Source: Setoptus koraiensis (Eukaryota; Arthropoda). Taken from it: a stretch of 64,000 nucleotides of DNA. The notes below the pieces were generated by a model. It ran no database searches, had not been told where the DNA came from, and saw only the letters and a program-made list of their open reading frames with translations. Where the stretch lies: contig CM106585.1 of NCBI GenBank assembly GCA_048013815.1, positions 5,828,001 through 5,892,000 on the forward strand, read 5' to 3'. The position numbers were made by a program, and so were the translations under genes. Of the stretch, positions 20,315-32,036 are shown piece by piece. Each line of letters opens with the position of its first letter. Within the stretch, counting starts at the first letter, position 1.

Positions 20315-20605
20315 TCAGAAATTCTTGAGCAGAGCTTGCTTCTTTTCAGTGATTAGAGCGACTATTGTATTTAATTCCCTCATCTTTTCACTGATTGAAG
20401 CTGATCGTTTTTCAACACCGGCATCGGTTTCCGAAACAACACTCTGTAGATTGGCGGTAAGCTCATCAAAAAGTTGTTTGAGCGCTCCTTCGAGCTCGCT
20501 GCGAATCACCCCAAGTTTGTTATTTTCTTCTTCGCGGACCTTTTCGAATCTAGCAACCGCAGAGTTGTATCTCTCGAGGAATTCTTGTGTCTTGCTGGTG
20601 GTCAT
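20315..20605 (-). CDS. Small coiled-coil protein (hypothetical)
   Basis: A 96-residue ORF opening with ATG (MTTSKTQEFLERYNSAVARF). It is almost wholly predicted helix with heptad spacing of Leu, Val and Ile, rich in Glu and Lys, and has no Cys, Pro or Trp. There is no signal peptide or membrane span. Length and composition recall small coiled-coil subunits of BLOC-type, tethering or kinetochore complexes, but I cannot assign a family. The ORF is well formed, and convergent placement with RPF2 (162 bp between stops) fits a real compact gene. Confidence 0.58.
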   Translation of the reverse strand: MTTSKTQEFLERYNSAVARFEKVREEENNKLGVIRSELEGALKQLFDELTANLQSVVSETDAGVEKRSASISEKMRELNTIVALITEKKQALLKNF

Positions 20606-21285
20606 GATGAATTGTTATTGAAGTTGTGATGTTGTTGACTGGTTAGTGCAGATGAACGGATATGGATTGAGTGAGCGATGGGTGGTGAAGTTATCTATTG
20701 AAAGCGATTCCACAGAGTAATGAATTGTTGGCGAGTAATTGTTTCAAAGAAATGAGGATTGTCAAAGTTTGTATAAAGTGAACGCAATGCCCGTACAACC
20801 AGATTGTTGGCTAGAAAGGGGAAGCAAAAATGGCACCGATCGAACTTTTGCGCACAAGCGCGCGCTGTTGATTCAACGGCATGCGAAATTGTGATTGTTT
20901 CGCGCAATAGTTCGATTGGCCAGTTACATTGTTGTGTGTTGTCATGGGCGGCCATGATGAGAATGTCGAACACATGGACAAGTCGACAATGGTTCTTTGT
21001 TGGTCGCCTGTGACAATGTGGCAGCTCTGAAAGTTCGACATTTCGCTGGCCACAAAGATTCGAATTTCGAAAGGAAAAATGTCACAGACCGCAGGCTCAC
21101 GCTGACTCATCGGCAATTCGCAGCCCATGCGAATTGGCCAGAACAATTGCTCCTCTGCAGTCAATTCAAACAACAATTCATGATTCTATTGGCGCAACAG
21201 AACGCCGTCTTTTCGCCTGTCCAGATCACTTGTCCGATAAGATATCCGCCCCGATAGGGTGAGGGCGTAAGTGGCGGCAGCAAAA

Positions 21286-21494
21286 GGGCGCACCGTCAGT
21301 TGGCTCACAGTTGTCAGTCGATAATTTGTTCCACTAATGAGTTTGTTGCATTATGTATTTTAATTAACATTAGTAAGAGACAAGATTAATCTAGCGAAAA
21401 CATCTTCTGTATTTGTACAGCACAATGCATGGTTTTTACATTGACAGTGTAAACTGCACAGTGTGTAACGCGGTGCAGTGTAGTCACTACACCG

Positions 21495-21533
<39 letters not shown>

Positions 21534-21829
21534 GCTGATCGAGCTGGCAAGGGACACTTGCACAGTTTTGCGCTCTGACTCATAAACCTGTGCACACACT
21601 GAACATACTCATCTCATTTCGCAACAACGGTGCTACTATAGCAGCCGCGGCAACCGCAGCAGCAACACTCGAGATGTGCCACATTGTTGTTAGACAATTC
21701 ACAGTAGTGGCGCTACTGCACACTGTGCTAGGACGGTATCTTGCTGAAATGGTTTTGCGCCCTCTCCGGGAGTTTATGAGAACTTTAATTAAATATAAAA
21801 ACACACTCACATGATAGGCAGTGGGCGCA
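21286..21829. promoter_or_regulatory. Cluster of six metal-response-element cores (TGCRCNC)
   Basis: Exact TGCRCNC cores lie at 21569-21575 (TGCGCTC), 21591-21597 and 21717-21723 (TGCACAC) and 21756-21762 (TGCGCCC). On the minus strand they lie at 21286-21292 and 21823-21829 (GGGCGCA). A random 544 bp stretch should hold about 0.5. MTF-1 binds this core and drives ZnT1-type zinc exporters in vertebrates and insects, and the ZnT1 start is 650 bp downstream. The flanks do not match the extended GGCCC consensus, and CA-rich DNA inflates TGCACAC counts, so function is inferred. Confidence 0.5.
21497..21532. repeat. (GT)n microsatellite
   Basis: Uninterrupted GT run of about 36 bp. Confidence 0.95.
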
Positions 21830-22476
21830 CTAGTGTTAGTAGCAAGTCTCAATAGACAGATGATATAGGCAGCAGGCAAGAAATGTTTGTCGCTGTTGTT
21901 GCTCTTTCGCCACAATAGTCTATCAACTTGTAAGAGAGCAAGAGACAGAGATTAACCACCATCAAGTATATATATTTTTCGCTTCTTGTATGGAAATACA
22001 ACAAGTATAAGTTAATAATAATGCAACCACAGCAACAATACTACCATTGACTATAGTTTATTTGTCTGTATAGATACAGTAATTACAGTATAGTATAGTA
22101 GTAGTGCAACAACAAAGTGTAGCATATAGCTGTGCACAACACTGCTGTGGTAGACAACAGCAGCATCCCAGAAGGACTGATGGACATTCTAAGATGATTT
22201 TATTAACGGACAAAGACAATTCAATCAATTCTTATTTATTATTGCAACTATCATCATCACATCACTACTTAATTAGACAGATACTTAGAGGCCTCACTAC
22301 CTAGTGCATAACCCATTGAATGAAATCGTCTGCACTAATCGTAGCACTATTACACAACTATTTAAATTAAATACGCATAGACATTAATCATCGGACAAGG
22401 ACACACCAGGGAGCATAAAATAAACAACAACAATACCAAACAACCAGACGACATCCAAAATATTAGCACCAAAACA

Positions 22477-24108
22477 ATGCATTTAGGTAGTGCACAATGT
22501 CGCCTGACGGCTATGCTGTCATTGACTGCAATGTTCTTTTTTGTCGAAATCATTGTTGGTTACATCACAAACTCAATGGCATTGGTAGCGGATTCCTTTC
22601 ACATGTTTAGTGATGTTGTAGCCCTCATAATTGCCTTCATTAGTGTTAGGATGTCACCAAAGAAATGGTCCAAGAACACGTTCGGTTGGGCCAGGGCAGA
22701 AGTCTTAGGCGCCCTTGTCAATGCTGTGTTCTTGTGTGCATTGTGTTTCTCAATTATGATTGAATCTATAAAACGCTTCCTAGACCCAGAACAAATACAC
22801 GATCCTGTTCTCATTTTAGTCGTTGGCAGCCTAGGTCTACTTATCAACTTAATAGGATTGTTACTATTTAAGGATAGCGGCGGCCATCATCATCATGGTC
22901 ACCATCATCATGTCCATCATACGCATCATCATTCGTTACCACAATCAGAAATTGTTATACCAGACATTATTCATCAAGATTCCGATGAGGACAATCACAG
23001 GAACAACCAGGATTTTTTTTACAGCGCTCAAGAGGGCGATCAATTGCAATCTTCCGCTCATAATGACAATGACAATGTTGGAATAAACCAAAAGAAACAG
23101 AATAACAGATTAGCTGATGGAGTAACCAAATTTAGTGGGGCTAGTGATATAAGCAAACATAAAAACAGTAACCAAAATAGATCCCACCAATCGCTTATCA
23201 TGACAGATCGCTCTAGAAATAATCTTTCATCCATAATTGATACAAGTCAATGTGATCAATCCAAGCATAATCATGTAAATAGTAACGATAACAGAAATCA
23301 TGAGCATAGACATCAACATTCAAGCACTCAAATGAACATGAGGGGCGTCTTCTTACACGCTATGGCCGACGCCATTGGTAGTGTCATAGTTATGATATCT
23401 GCAGTGATCCAGATCCTCTATACAGAATGGACCTTTCGCGGCTATGTGGATCCAGCCCTCAGTGTGATTATGGTATGCTTAATATTAAAACATACTTGGC
23501 CTCTTTGTAAGTACTTGATGTTTGTTCTTTAATATCAAATCTAGGCGCAGCTCCACTATTGCGTCACAATTGTTATACTACTTTTACTCAAACTTTATTG
23601 TTATATCTTCCGTTCAATTTATAGTAACCGAGTCTGCCATGATACTTCTGCAGACAGTCCCAACGCACATTCAGGTTGATTCATTGCAACGTCGCCTAAC
23701 AGAGGAGGTTTGTACAATATAGCTAGTCTTAGTGGATAATACATTTGCTCGTTGGTTTCAATCATTTCTAACTAAAATTTATCTCTAACATTTATCCACG
23801 ACAAACAATATTTATGTTATTAGATCCAAGGTGTCATAGCTGTGCATGAGTTCCACGTTTGGCAACTAGCCGGGGACAGGATTATCGCATCAGCTCACAT
23901 TAGATGCCATAATCTACAGGACTACATGCGTATAGCTGGAAAAGTCAAGGAATTCTTCCACAACGAGGGCATACATTCTACTACCATACAGCCCGAATTC
24001 CTCGACCTAGAGAACGAAGTCTTCGAGACGGGATATGACAACTGTGTTCTTGATTGCCCTCCTCTCCATCGAACTAATTGTGCGCCCCAAACTTGTTGTG
24101 GGGTTTAG
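22477..24108 (+). CDS. SLC30A1: Zinc exporter ZnT1 (SLC30A1-type cation diffusion facilitator)
   Basis: Three exons, 22477..23506, 23625..23707 and 23824..24108, with GT-AG introns of 118 and 116 bp and matching phases, giving 465 residues. It exports cytosolic Zn2+ across the plasma membrane, probably as a proton-coupled homodimer. Six membrane spans are visible. The transport-site pairs are His42/Asp46 in TM2 (DSFHMFSD) and His294/Asp298 in TM5 (LHAMADAIGS). Between TM4 and TM5 lies a long cytosolic loop starting with a His run (HHHHGHHHHVHHTHHH) and continuing Asn/His-rich. The C-terminal metallochaperone-like domain (HEFHVWQLAGDRIIASAHIR; TTIQPEFLDL) ends in the ZnT1-specific cysteines CVLDC...CAPQTCCG. 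The MRE cluster upstream fits zinc-induced expression. It converges on the sarcoglycan gene. Confidence 0.95.
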
Positions 24109-24686
24109 ATCATATCTAGTTTTGCATGAAACATTGATGGTTTTAACATTTCCAATATCAATCGGTATTTTTCATTATTGGGCATCAAGCTCAAAAGGGC
24201 CACTCCCTCTTAAATCTTAAATCCATTTAAATTCAAGCCCAACATGAATGAATTTATCACCAAGAAAGCCTAGTCAACGCGTGTGGCGTTACTTTATTTT
24301 AAGGCAACCTAAAAAAGACCGTAATCTTGATATAATACTGTACAGGGTGGAGATGAATTTTGAACTCCATCGTTCAAAAAGAAGTCATTTGTAAAGCTCG
24401 CTACAACTCTTTTCACGACAATCTTAATAAAAGGCAAAGTTTAATTGAAGAAAATGTATTCTTTGTACACAACTCAGTATTTTGGAACATATCTAGGATT
24501 CTGCTGTGTTATACATAGATTGTAAGATATTTTAATGATAAAGTAAAGCTGATAGATACAATAGATTATTAGTAATTGATTATGGCAACAAATGTCGAGG
24601 TGACTTAGATTTATCGCGGAGACATAAATAAATCCTTGTGTGACTGGTGTGAAGAGATCTCTCAAGAGACGTTGTTTCGTAGGGCC
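24109..24686. other. Convergent 3' flank of ZnT1 and sarcoglycan
   Basis: 578 bp, AT-rich, presumed 3' UTRs of both genes. No further feature is supported. Confidence 0.55.
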
Positions 24687-26090
24687 TCAGGCATAGCACA
24701 ACCACCCATCATGAGACATAAGTTCAGCCGCCTCCAGTGTAATATCTTCATCAAGACCAGGTTGAGCAATGGGGTTGATACGATTACTATCATCCAGTCG
24801 CTCCTTCGAATTTTGATTTTTCGGCTCGAGTTTTAGTCCTGTAGGAATTTCATCGAAATATTTAAATGATTTTTCTATTTTTAACCTATCCGAATCGAAA
24901 TCGATTCTCTGTGAGCTCAATAGAAAAGAATCATGAGAATGGAGATCGATCGAGCCAACTTTTGATTGAATGATTTGATTAGCTCGGCTTTTAACTCGCA
25001 AACTTCCTGTCCTTGATTGTAGCCTGAATATAAGTAGAAAAAGCACAGGTATGACTTATGATTATCAAGAATTTCTAACTAACTTTCCTATAGGTATCTA
25101 CAGACTCTATTTATGATGACTCACTCTAGATCATGATCCAAAGTTCCGGATATCTCTGGCGTTTCCAGCGAATCTTTTAGATTGTAACCAGATCTTGTGT
25201 TAGGCTTAATGAAAGTGCTAGACAAAGATATCGAATTATCATTTGCATCAGTTGCTAGTACAACTTTTTGCATCTCTCTAGTATCGGTATCGATGTATCT
25301 GAATTGGCTGGTTGTGATTTCAATCTTTTTATTTTGTGCATCTAAATGGTAGTTTTGGGTGTGATTATAATTTACAATCAATATTCATGGATTAGAGTAA
25401 ACGAACTTCAAGTGTGGTGCTATTCAGACGTTAAATACTAACCCATGAGTAAAGTTGTCCCGTGATCGTTGGAAATTCCAAAATCATTCCCAGAGCTTGT
25501 CAACTCCAGATTATGACCGCTAGTAGCTCTCATTGAGTCTAAAGTCATGGACCCAGTTACCTTTAGAGTGCTATTGATAAGAATTCCGTTTTCTGCAACA
25601 ACTATTCTACCATCAGCTAGTCCAGCCTGTAAGTCAAGATGCATCAAAACAAAATATAATTTTATGAGTAAGCACTCACACACAATGACAATATGACACT
25701 GTCGTCGTTCCAACTCACCTTGGTCAGTTTTGTAGAATTGATGATAAATGAAATAAGAGCCAGGTTGACAATTGAAAGAAGCATTGTGGACGTTAACAGA
25801 AAGTAGAGAATTCTGTTGCTAGATCTCTCTAGAAAGCATTTGGGAATCTTGTAGACATGTGTTCGCTTGGGATCTTCCTCGGAGGCGCCTATGATACTAT
25901 CAGAATGCTTCCTGTGAGCATAAAGTCTGGTTGCAACATTGCTCGAGGTGGAGTTTGGTCCGCTACCATTTGCCAGGCAAACAATTAGTTGATTTTGTTG
26001 GCCATGGATGTGTTGGTTGTCGAAAGCGTTGTCCATCGCATTCAACGTTTTCATGCCATTGCCATTATTTCTAGTAGTAGAAGATTGCAT
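24687..26090 (-). CDS. Sarcoglycan (beta/gamma/delta family), four exons
   Basis: I assembled complement(25719..26090, 25443..25626, 25125..25341, 24687..25023), all GT-AG, introns 92-101 bp with consistent phases, giving 369 residues. It is a type II membrane protein: a 90-residue polar cytosolic N-terminus, one membrane span at about residues 94-117 (ILYFLLTSTMLLSIVNLALI) after VYKIPKCFLERSSN, then an extracellular beta-rich part. The joined exon 3/4 segment LDHDLELQSRTGSLRVKSRA corresponds to the conserved 'LRLESPTRSLVMEAPKG' stretch of gamma/delta sarcoglycan. As part of the dystrophin-glycoprotein complex it would stabilise the muscle membrane. The protein is divergent, so I do not choose between the beta and gamma/delta branches. 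The usual C-terminal cysteine cluster is missing; the protein ends DGWLCYA. Confidence 0.78.
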
Positions 26091-28920
26091 AGTGACAAAT
26101 AGTTGCTGACCTTTTCAGTCATGTATACAATAACAAAATTGGAAGGGGAGAATTCACGCTGTAATATGATGAATATTATTTTTTCTCTAGGAACGAATAA
26201 AAACAAAGAACATGTGAGATGAGGACAGGGGGGGGGAGGTGGAAGGCAAGGTATAGTGGGGCCCCAACAATGGAGTCTTGCAGGGCAAAAATTGGGCGGC
26301 GCATGCTATGGCGTAGGCAATAAAAGTGTCGAGGGAAGCCCGGAATCGAGCGCGACTGCGCCCCTGGAGCACGTGCATTTATTACATCATAATATTTGAA
26401 TGTATGGCACTTAGTAAGGGCATCACGTACGAGGGGCAGAACGAGGGGCGCTTTTATAAGGGTAACGCGGTTGGGTCATACACGGCTACGTGTTACATAG
26501 CGGCGCTAATCTCATGTGGGCATCAATCAGAGTAAATGGATGGAAATTTTTAATGCACTAACTTATAATTAACAGTTATGATGTTAGGCGAAACTGCATG
26601 ACATCGATCATGGGACAGGTGAGTAAACTCTGTGCTACAAATATGCGGTTGCTAATAACAATAGGCCGGCTAGCAGAGTTAGAGTTAGCTCAACGACCCG
26701 TCGAATGAGTAAGAGCCATTATTATTATTATTGTTATTATTATTATTATGTGTTTATAAGCGCATTGGCCTGTTTGCAACAAACAAGCTTAACCTCTTGA
26801 TCTCTTGCTGGCGAGCCTGTATGGCTGCGAGTGCGCTGTAACGAGCAAATTGGGCGCAAGTCGGACAGAGGGAGCTAAATATTAAATGAGCTTATGATGA
26901 ATAATTGTTCGCTTGTTAGTTACTTTGTTACCGTTGATGTATAGTGACAACAAAGAGCCGTTAAAAATGAAATATGAGATGATGTGTGTGAGCGTTTCTT
27001 GAGCTTGCCAAAGCCGCTAACAGCACAGTCCACGAACACACAGCGTACAATAATTTGTTTTCGGCTTGCGATAGCGAGAATTTGATGAAAAATGCGGCCG
27101 ACATCATCGCCACCTTTATTCCAAATGATTGATTTGTATCTCGCCCATCCTTCCTTTCGTCTTTAATTAGTGCACCAGCGGCAAGCCATTGAGCGGCGGC
27201 GTAAGCAAACAAGTGCGGCCAGGACGAGAGCAGGTGCTGGCCACTCAAACACGGTCAACATGGTCGGGCCGTTCGGTTCGGCCTGCTTACATAAGTGTAT
27301 CGGTGCGCGAGATGACCCAACCGCCGCCGAGCGACTGACCATCTGCACACACACAAGTGGCCCGTTATTGCTGACTCGCTGACCACAGCGCTGTCGAGCC
27401 AGAACATGACAATCGTCGGCGGCACATCATCGGCGGCTGGCCAACTTGGTGAGCGTTGCAGCGAGTCGCCAGCAGCGAGCGATCGGCCGGCCACAATTGA
27501 AAGGGCATCGCGTCAATGTTGGTGGCGAGCGAGTCAGTCGAATGAGTTAATTAGCAGACCGAGAGTGTGTCACTAAACCGCACTTAGCCAAACACCGTGC
27601 AACGGTGCCGGCGTCAAACGAAAACAAACAAACACTCAAGATAACTGAACAACAAACAGATTAATTACTGAGCAAATAATAATAACAACAATAACGACGA
27701 TGGTTGGTTTGTTGTTGATGCACTGCAACGATTAGATTGCGCACTTTTCCATCAAGCGCTCACTTGCGCACAATGGCCGGCCCATGCAACAGCCAGCCAG
27801 CCAGCCAGCGACGGCCCAAAATCAACAAGCCAACAACCGCAATTACGTGGGCTTTCCAATCGGCCGCCCGACAGCGCATAATGGATGAAAGAAGCGGGGC
27901 CGGTGCAACTCGAAGCGACACGGCCAGCGCATAAACATCATCACATGTTGCGTATCACATATAAATAATGTTGCCAGATCGCACAGCGTCTGGCGGCGTG
28001 CTCGCTTGCCATGAGCGCCAGCAGCGGCGGCAATAATAATAATAGTAATAATGACGATGACGATGATGATATTGCTGGCCCACATCGGTCGCTGCTCAAA
28101 GATCAATTATCGCGAGGAGTTGCCAGTCGCGCAAGACGCTATCAGCGATCATCTGGCCGAGAGAAGCGGCCGCGGCAGAAGCGGCTCGGATCCGTGGGCA
28201 GCATCGGCGGCACCGTTATCTGCGCCGCTCGCCTCTGCACTGCGGGCCGCGCCGCCCGACCGCTGATGATCATTCTGACTGATCCATTCAGACCGTGCAT
28301 CGCGGACTGTGCACTGCGGACTCGCCGCCGCCGAGCTTGCCGCCGCCGAGCTCGCCGCTGCCAAACTCGCAGGGCTCGGCCGGCGGCCGGCCTGGCTCTG
28401 ACGCTGCCGGCGAGCTTGTTGCTTTGTTGTTGCTGGCAGGCGATTGTGTGCGCGACGCTGACAAGTTGCTGCTCCGTCACCCACTAACAAGCGGCCAGTT
28501 ATTTACATTCGGCGGGCCGCTTGCAGTTTGCAGTTCGAGCGGCCGGCCGCTCGCAGTTTGTGCGGCCAGCCGGACATGCGTCCGCGATCGTGCCGGCCGA
28601 CCGGCCGCTCCATGCAGCCCGCTCAGGCCGGCCATGTCCGAAAATGCTGCGACGCTAATGCCGGCCACTCTCGGACTGTGTGTGTGTGTGTGTGTCATGG
28701 TCATGATAACGGCGCACTCGGCGAGACACACAAACAAGATTGATCCAGATTTGGAGGTGAGCGGCTGCTCGTCGCGATAATCGTCTGGCCGGTCGTTATT
28801 GATGACGGCCGAGCGGCTTGGCAGCCTGCCCATTCGTCATTTCATTTTTTGCCGGCTGGCTCGGCGCGCCGGCCGGCCGGCCGGCCGTGTCCAGCGCCAG
28901 TAATTTGTTGCCATTAATCA

Positions 28921-29000
28921 AGCGCTGCGGCCATTCGCAGAGCGCTGCGGCCATTCGCAGAGCGCTGCGGCCGTTTGGAGAGCGCTGCGGCCGACGCTCG
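28921..29000. repeat. Tandem repeat, four exact-length 20-bp units
   Basis: Unit agcgctgcggccattcgcag, twice exact, then two variants with the invariant first half agcgctgcggcc. It is GC-rich, with two CpGs in the invariant half of each unit, upstream of the DYRK gene. Confidence 0.93.
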
Positions 29001-30930
29001 CAAAGCGCGCCCGATGCGCAGCCACTGGACATAATCTATTCTATTTTGAGAGCCCGTCTCCGCGAGTCTCGGCGAGTCTCGGCGAGCCTCTCGGCTGCGC
29101 GCGTCTCGCCGTGAGCGCAGCGCAGGCCGCGACCGTGCGCCGGTGCCTGCTTGAGTCGATCCAATTTATATTCGAGCGGCCGACGACATCATCGACGGGC
29201 CGCCGACGAGCCTGTGCCGGTGCATGCGGCGCCGTTTGAAATATCGATCGGGTTGCCGAGCGAGCGGCGCCGACAACGCTAATCATCGTCATCGGAGCGC
29301 TCGCCGCGATCTTACGCATCGCAGCCCGGCCGCAATCTCGACGCATCTCTCACACACACACAGGTGAACAGTTGCCCGTCCAGCGGCCGCCGACCGTTAC
29401 TGCGGCCGCCGCCGTCGTTGGCTGGGATCACTCACACACCAGCAATTGTTTAATCCCGCTGTTGCGTCACCGCTGTCGCTGTTACGGTCGCTGTCGCTGT
29501 TACGGTGGCCGTTGCTGGCGCCGCCGTTGCGCCGACCGCCAGACTCGGCGGCCCGCTTCGCTCGCCATATCGGGCACAAAACTGCGAAGCTGGCAAGACA
29601 GCCGAAACAAAAAGCGCCGAGAAGAGGGACGAGGCGGCAAAAAGCGACACCATTGTTGTGTGTGTTGTTGTTGCGCTGCTGCTGCCATGCAAATGGCGGA
29701 CGGCCGGCGCCGATGGATGGCGAGCGCAACAGCGCCAATTGCGCAACTCACTGACATTTCCAAGCGCCAGCCTCTTGGGAAACGGCGCCGGGATAACGGC
29801 CCGTCGGCCGAGATGCTCTCAATTGGGCAACTGCACACAAATAGGCGAGCTATTTGTGTTAAGTGCCAAATTTATATAAATTGTGTGTGTGTGTGTGTGT
29901 GTGTGTTTGAGTATGTGAGAGTTGCAGGCCCAGCAGCAACAACTAATTACCCGCTCGCTCCAGATAATCGCACGGCTGTGTTGTCGTTATCGCGGCCGGC
30001 TGGCAATATACGCCAATATTGCCAGCCGTATGCCTCGTCGTCTTATGCAACTGTGCGCTGCATTGTGTATCCTACACGATGACGTAAACCTGTTCCTTAT
30101 TACTGTGATCATAAATTACTAACTGGAGCATCTTGCCGCATCGAGCAGCTGCACTCTCGAGAAGCCCAACGGAGCCGGTCGCCGTAAATATCTGTCGTCT
30201 GTCTATATATAGCCCAGCACACACACACACACACACACTGCAGCGGCTCTCGGAGCAAAGATCCGCTCGCTTGATCCATCATTAACCTTCCTCGTTACTG
30301 AGTTGGCCAGCATGCTTGTTGCGCAACAATAACGGTCAACTGTCCCAACCACTTAGGCACAAGTCAAGGTGCGCCGGCGCCGCCAACGGGCTGCATCGAA
30401 ATGCCGAACTGCCCAACGGGATGCAGCCCGAGCGCCGCACAGTTAATTTAATTCAATGCTCGCCGTCTTGAGCTGTTTAATTCAATTGCAAATTGCAATA
30501 ACGATGTGGTAATTAGTAGTCACAAGCGCGACGCCCATGCTCTTAGTGGCCCCGCGGCTCGCAATCTAACCGTGGCCCACAAACGGCCCTCGGCTCGCCG
30601 CACCGCCAAGCGAGCGTCTTAATAAACGCAAACAATGCGCTGCTCGGTCGAGCGGCCACCCGCACCCAGTTGTCATTGGCCGCCCATTTGTCGCTACCGT
30701 TTGCCGCCCGACGGCGATTGTTTGTTAGCGCCCGGGCGATTGTTTGTTCGCGCCCGAGCGGTTGCTCTCGGGGCGACCCGCATTTGCATGCGCCACTCTA
30801 ATTTTAACAATTTCAGCCCAAACTGACAGCTCTCGCCGGCCGGCCAATTAGCGCTCTTGCCACATCGGCTGTGCTCCAAAATGTGGCACACGGCCGCTGC
30901 GGCGCCCATCGCTCACTGTTCGATTGGCTC

Positions 30931-30975
30931 GCAATCGCCGCAATCGTCGCAATCGCCGCAATCGCCGCAATCGTC
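30931..30975. repeat. Tandem repeat, five 9-bp units (caatcgYcg)
   Basis: Units caatcgccg, caatcgtcg, caatcgccg, caatcgccg and caatcgtcg in direct succession. Confidence 0.9.
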
Positions 30976-32002
30976 GATCGGATCGAGCGCCGAATCGTTG
31001 GCCGCACTCTTAGCGCTGCGAAATGTTTCTTCGGCTCGCCAGCTGTTCGCGATGGCGGCTCGGCGACTCTCGCGCCCGCTGCCGACGACGTCTTGCCAGG
31101 TTGTCGCTGTTGTTGTTGCTGTCAGCGGTTGCTGTCGCCCAATCGGCGCCGCTGACAGCAACAACAACCGCGCCAGTGGATGAGATTTGATTAGATTAGA
31201 TGCGGCGCATCGATGAGACACAACAGATGTGCGCAATGGTTGCGCGTCTATCTGACAGATAGTATCTGTCATCGTTATCGATTGGCACGCAAACACACAC
31301 CGATGGCAACTCTTTGAAGCTGCTCGCAAACGCATACATTGGCACAAATATCAGCCTCAATAATAGTGCCGGCGATAATATTTGTGGGCGCGTCAAGACG
31401 CCGCCGTCGGCCGTCAAGTGGAAATCTCCATTTATGAAGTGACTCGATGAATGAAGAGGGTTAATGTATCCCCGACGACCCGGGCGCTGCCAGCCATCAT
31501 TGGATGCGCTCCACGTTCCCAGTCATCGGTCGTCGTCCCCGGCGCGTCAATAGGGCGCGAGCAGGCACTATTGGGCCAGTCGGCGGCACGAGCCACAGGC
31601 AAGAGTAGTTGACCTCAGAATGGAGTAGTTGGCCAAGCGCGCCCTTACGAGGCTTATATGTTGCATAAGTTGTGTTGCGTAAGTTGTGTGTGCGACGCAC
31701 GCTCGTAGGTCGAGGTCGACGACTCATGAGAGAAAATCCGAGAGCGATCGCACAAACGCCGCGCGACCCGGGTCGTTGATCGGCCGCCGCCGCCGCGGCT
31801 GCAGGATGCCTCATGGTTTCTAGTGGCGCGCCATTGTTGTGCTCGCCGCATCATGCCAGCGAGCGGCCAGCCAGCCAGCGGCGGCCAGCGAGTCATGGCG
31901 CCGCTGTTGCCCGAGAACGCCTAATGGCGGCCGCAACGAGCGCGATGCGCCAGCGAAAAGTTGTTGTGTTGTGCGGTTGTTGTTGTCGTTGCTGTTGTTG
32001 TC

Positions 32003-32036
<34 letters not shown>

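Larger units (their letters stand above)
20606..22476. other. ZnT1 upstream region
   Basis: 1.9 kb without a supported gene. Contents are the (GT)n run at 21497-21532, a group of metal-response-element cores (21286-21829, listed separately; another TGCGCAC core is at 20849-20855), a short GCA/GCC-rich stretch near 21640-21665, and AT-rich DNA up to the ZnT1 start. Confidence 0.55.
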
